A DNA stretch of 64,000 bases from Clostridium sp. K4410.MGS-306 (lineage in GTDB: Bacteria > Cyanobacteriota > Vampirovibrionia > Gastranaerophilales > Gastranaerophilaceae), in assembly GCA_000980375.1 (NCBI GenBank), contig LARD01000004.1:124001-188000 (forward strand), given 5' to 3'. The position numbers and the translations under genes were made by a program. Below are positions 61,934-64,000 of this stretch, piece after piece. Positions within the stretch are counted from its first letter, which is position 1, and every line of letters starts with the position of its first letter. The notes beneath the pieces were generated by a model. That model had not been told where the DNA came from, did no database searches, and saw only the letters and a list, made by a program, of their open reading frames with translations.

Positions 61934-61988
61934 ATTTTTATTTTACATCAACAGTTTGTTTTTGAAGATGGTTTAAAAATTTGTAAAT

Positions 61989-62405
61989 TTATTTTGAATT
62001 GAGCTTTTCTTCTCTTTCTTTTTTAGTTTCTTCCAAAATAGCTCTGTCTTCGTATTTGTGCTCTATTTCAATTTTTTTATAAGTTCTGTTGATAAGGCTC
62101 AATGCAATAGCGGCAAAAGCTGCTATTTTTAAATATCTTGGTGCTGCTTTAAAGTCTTTTATAAGGTTTTTTGCAGCTTCTTTAGGGTTTTTCCAGTTGA
62201 TTTTGGGTGGTGTTTCAAGTTTTAGCACAGGTTTGTAATGGCCAACTGCTGCTGTGATACCTGCTGCTGCGGCAATTTGGATATTTGATGAAACAGAATT
62301 CCTTAAATGGCTGTATGCACAGGCTGTTCTGTTGGCTTTTGAGCCTTTGTCTTTGTCTGTAAAAGAATTTATTGTGGGAGATATTAAAAATAATATTTTG
62401 GACAT
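61989..62405 (-). CDS. Small membrane protein of unknown function
   Basis: 138 residues (MSKILFLISPTINSFTDKDK and following). A weak hydrophobic stretch at about 38-54 (IQIAAAAGITAAVGHY) and a clearer one at about 92-108 (LKIAAFAAIALSLI) suggest one or two membrane passes. The C-terminus is a charged helix (EEKLNSK end). An in-frame ATG at 62417 is equally possible; the region has only a weak ribosome site (GGTG). No family recognised. Confidence 0.5.
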   Translation of the reverse strand: MSKILFLISPTINSFTDKDKGSKANRTACAYSHLRNSVSSNIQIAAAAGITAAVGHYKPVLKLETPPKINWKNPKEAAKNLIKDFKAAPRYLKIAAFAAIALSLINRTYKKIEIEHKYEDRAILEETKKEREEKLNSK

Positions 62406-62493
62406 AACACACACCATTAAGTTTATGTTGTAATAAACCCCTAAAATGAAATTTTTTGTTACTTTAACGATTTTGTTTTACAAATTTTAATAC

Positions 62494-63015
62494 TTATAAA
62501 GAATATTTTGAAATATCTTCAAAATATTTTTCAAGTGCCATATATCCGTTGTAAATTTCGTTTGTGATAAGAGTGTACCTGCAAGCAGCAAGATAGCGCA
62601 GTTCTTTTGCTCTTATTTCAATGATTTTGTCAGCATCACTTTTGAGGTTTTCATCAAGTGACATTGACCATTTTTTCAAAAGCTCAAGTTCTTCGTTTAT
62701 TTGCTTAATTGTTGTGTATTCAAGCTGGTTGAAGTCGTATTTTCCTAAAAGAGCTTTTTCTTTGTTTGTAATTCTGCTTTTTACAACCGGTGTGCCGTAT
62801 ATTTTTTTGATAAACATATAATTGTCGGCAGCCAGTATGTGAGACATCGGGACTCCTGCACGAGCAAGCATTGAGGATGTACTCAAGGAGCTGAATTTGT
62901 CTTTTTCATCAGAGAGTGAGCTCATTTTTGTCAAAGGAGTAGTTATTTTTTCCTCGTTAGAAGTATTCAAATTTGAAAAATTCTCGTTAATTGTCCCAAT
63001 CCTCTTTAATCTCAA
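62494..63015 (-). CDS. Small protein of unknown function, TTG start
   Basis: 173 residues, no recognised family and no membrane segment. The first 30 codons contain no ATG or GTG. The likeliest start is TTG at 63015 with AAAGA close upstream. An alternative is a non-standard ATT downstream of AAAGAGG. The N-terminus (INENFSNLNTSNEEK) recalls the short Asn/Phe/Ser-rich starts of neighbouring proteins. Residues about 60-165 are helical with many charged residues. Confidence 0.5.
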   Translation of the reverse strand: MRLKRIGTINENFSNLNTSNEEKITTPLTKMSSLSDEKDKFSSLSTSSMLARAGVPMSHILAADNYMFIKKIYGTPVVKSRITNKEKALLGKYDFNQLEYTTIKQINEELELLKKWSMSLDENLKSDADKIIEIRAKELRYLAACRYTLITNEIYNGYMALEKYFEDISKYSL

Positions 63016-63183
63016 AAATCTTTAATAAACCAATTTTATCTCACCCTTAATTTTTTGTCATGCTACTTTGTAGAATTGTAAAGTTTAAACAGGACTAATA
63101 CAAATCGGGGGGCAATTATTTTGTACAAGTTGTTTTTATATATATAAAGGGAAAATTATAATTAATTTGGGGAATTAGAGGAA

Positions 63184-63723
63184 ATGACACAAGGTGTAAA
63201 TTTTTTCACAAATCCTAATGCGCCGTCTTCTAACGCGATGCGGCTTCTGGCAATGCAAAACGCAATGCCTGTGAGAGCTGCCTCAGAAAGCATTGAAGAT
63301 TACAACAAACGAATGGCGCAATGGAAGGATGAGCTAAAAGCAAAACAAAAGGCCGAGAATTCTGAAATACTGCAAGGTCTGATAGCCGGAGTTGATACAA
63401 AAATTTCAACGGATATACATTCATTGAAAAATACAAACTCTGCTATTGAGAAATTGAAATTCTGGCAATACGTGCTGGAAGGCTATGATACAAATTTGGA
63501 TTCACAAATATCAGCACTCAAAGCAAAGCAGGGGCTGATACAGCAGCAAATAGAAAAGATAAAAAAACAGGGTGAACAGAAAGAAAAGCTGGATATCCGC
63601 GATGGACTGGGCTTGCGAAGCGCAGCAGAAGAAGAAACTCTGCTCTCATCACTGGCCGCTCCAAAAACGGGCATGTTTGATAATGATGAGTTAAAAACAG
63701 GCTCAAGAAATATCCTTGGCTAA
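63184..63723 (+). CDS. Coiled-coil protein of unknown function
   Basis: 179 residues. After the N-terminus (MTQGVNFFTNPNAPSSNAMR) the protein is almost all helical, with a strong coiled coil at about 38-140 (DELKAKQKAENSEILQGLIA; LKAKQGLIQQQIEKIKKQGE). No signal peptide or membrane segment. AGAGGAA precedes the ATG. Its stop overlaps the stop of the convergent rimO gene by 2 bases (CTAAA arrangement). Function unknown. Confidence 0.62.
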   Translation: MTQGVNFFTNPNAPSSNAMRLLAMQNAMPVRAASESIEDYNKRMAQWKDELKAKQKAENSEILQGLIAGVDTKISTDIHSLKNTNSAIEKLKFWQYVLEGYDTNLDSQISALKAKQGLIQQQIEKIKKQGEQKEKLDIRDGLGLRSAAEEETLLSSLAAPKTGMFDNDELKTGSRNILG

Positions 63724-64000
63724 ACCACTACGCCGAATAAATCGTAATCATCACAGCCTGTAATTTTTACAGTTTCGATGTCACCGGGCACAAGAAGCTC
63801 TTGCGCTTCTACATAAACAAGGCCGTCTACTTCCGGTGCATCTCTGTAAGAACGTGCAATTACTACACCTTCAGAGGTTACAGATTCGATTATGCAGGGA
63901 ATTTCTCTTCCTTCAAAGCTTTCGTTCACTTCTCTAGAGATTTTTTGTTGTAGTTTCATCAATTTGTTTTTACGCTGTTTTTTTACACGCGAGGGAATTT
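63720..64000 (-). CDS. rimO: Ribosomal protein S12 methylthiotransferase RimO, C-terminal part
   Basis: The frame is open to the window edge and reads IPSRVKKQRKNKLMKLQQKI before the TRAM domain, so the gene begins outside. Visible are the end of the radical-SAM domain's linker and the C-terminal TRAM domain, with the RimO-typical IARSYRDAPEVDGLVYV and PGDIETVKITGCDDYDLFG. RimO adds a methylthio group to an Asp of S12. MiaB-like relatives end differently, so RimO is preferred. The radical-SAM Cys motif is outside the window. Confidence 0.88.
   Translation of the reverse strand, partial: IPSRVKKQRKNKLMKLQQKISREVNESFEGREIPCIIESVTSEGVVIARSYRDAPEVDGLVYVEAQELLVPGDIETVKITGCDDYDLFGVVV

Noticed and set aside
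1..64000. Integrated prophage, IS element or CRISPR array
   Set aside because: The S24 repressor is the only phage-like gene. I found no integrase, structural phage gene, transposase or regularly spaced repeats.

Overview
The window is AT-rich, densely coded chromosomal DNA from a Gram-negative-type bacterium. It carries an RND/TolC efflux pair, outer-membrane and lipoprotein signals, a ribosomal protein cluster, many TPR proteins, SPFH proteins, SpmA/SpmB-type membrane proteins, a Tic20-like protein and many lineage-specific proteins of unknown function. This mix, with no photosynthesis genes, fits the non-photosynthetic relatives of cyanobacteria (Gastranaerophilales / 'Melainabacteria', Vampirovibrionia). 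That assignment is an inference from gene content, not a database result. I saw no rRNA, tRNA, CRISPR array, IS element or integrase.

Layout. Bases 1-6.9 kb: end of an RND permease, a TolC-family channel with a lysine-rich N-terminus, SpmA/SpmB-like membrane proteins and a solute-binding lipoprotein. 6.9-9.8 kb: a CaCA cation exchanger, an NrnA-type phosphoesterase and a YihY-type membrane protein. 9.9-15.7 kb is the most accessory-looking stretch: a 1230-residue protein ending in a Fic/Fido-like but degenerate motif, a small partner gene, an S24 (LexA/CI-type) repressor, and a divergent transcription unit with a structured leader, a Cys-rich small protein, a terminator and a solo LuxR-type HTH. 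15.7-20.8 kb: HAD phosphatase, rpsP, a CgeB-like glycosyltransferase, an Flp-like pilin, a Cys-cluster protein, a VWA protein, a nitroreductase and an unlisted 52-residue gene. 21-24.8 kb: a HEAGH metallopeptidase co-transcribed with a regulator made of four tandem GntR-type winged helices, then two proteins of unknown function.

24.8-28.2 kb is a four-gene operon (TPR protein, Tic20-like, metY-type sulfhydrylase, apt). 28-41 kb holds a diguanylate cyclase, class II aldolase, lytic transglycosylase, histidine kinase and response regulator, lepA, dusB, a GIY-YIG protein and a large periplasmic TPR protein. 41.5-50.6 kb is the 3' half of the universal ribosomal cluster: rpsE-rpmD-rplO-secY, a membrane-protein insertion, then infA-rpmJ-rpsM-rpsK-rpsD-rpoA-rplQ-truA-rplM-rpsI. 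It is detached from the upstream S10/spc genes.

50.7-64 kb: an AMIN-like envelope protein, a protein of six tandem helix-turn-helices, a patatin phospholipase, two SPFH proteins with NfeD, a ferritin-like/DUF2769 pair, the rplS-rbgA-rnhB block, a GH3 glucosaminidase, small lineage proteins and the C-terminal end of rimO.

Two general traits stand out. Many single genes have a -10 box only 6-8 bases before the start codon and no Shine-Dalgarno sequence, which suggests leaderless mRNAs. TTG starts with good Shine-Dalgarno sequences are also frequent. The best candidates for something undescribed are the tandem-GntR/metallopeptidase pair, the six-HTH protein, the Fido-like giant protein with its small neighbour, the S24-repressor module, and a recurrent short N-terminal motif on unrelated lineage proteins.
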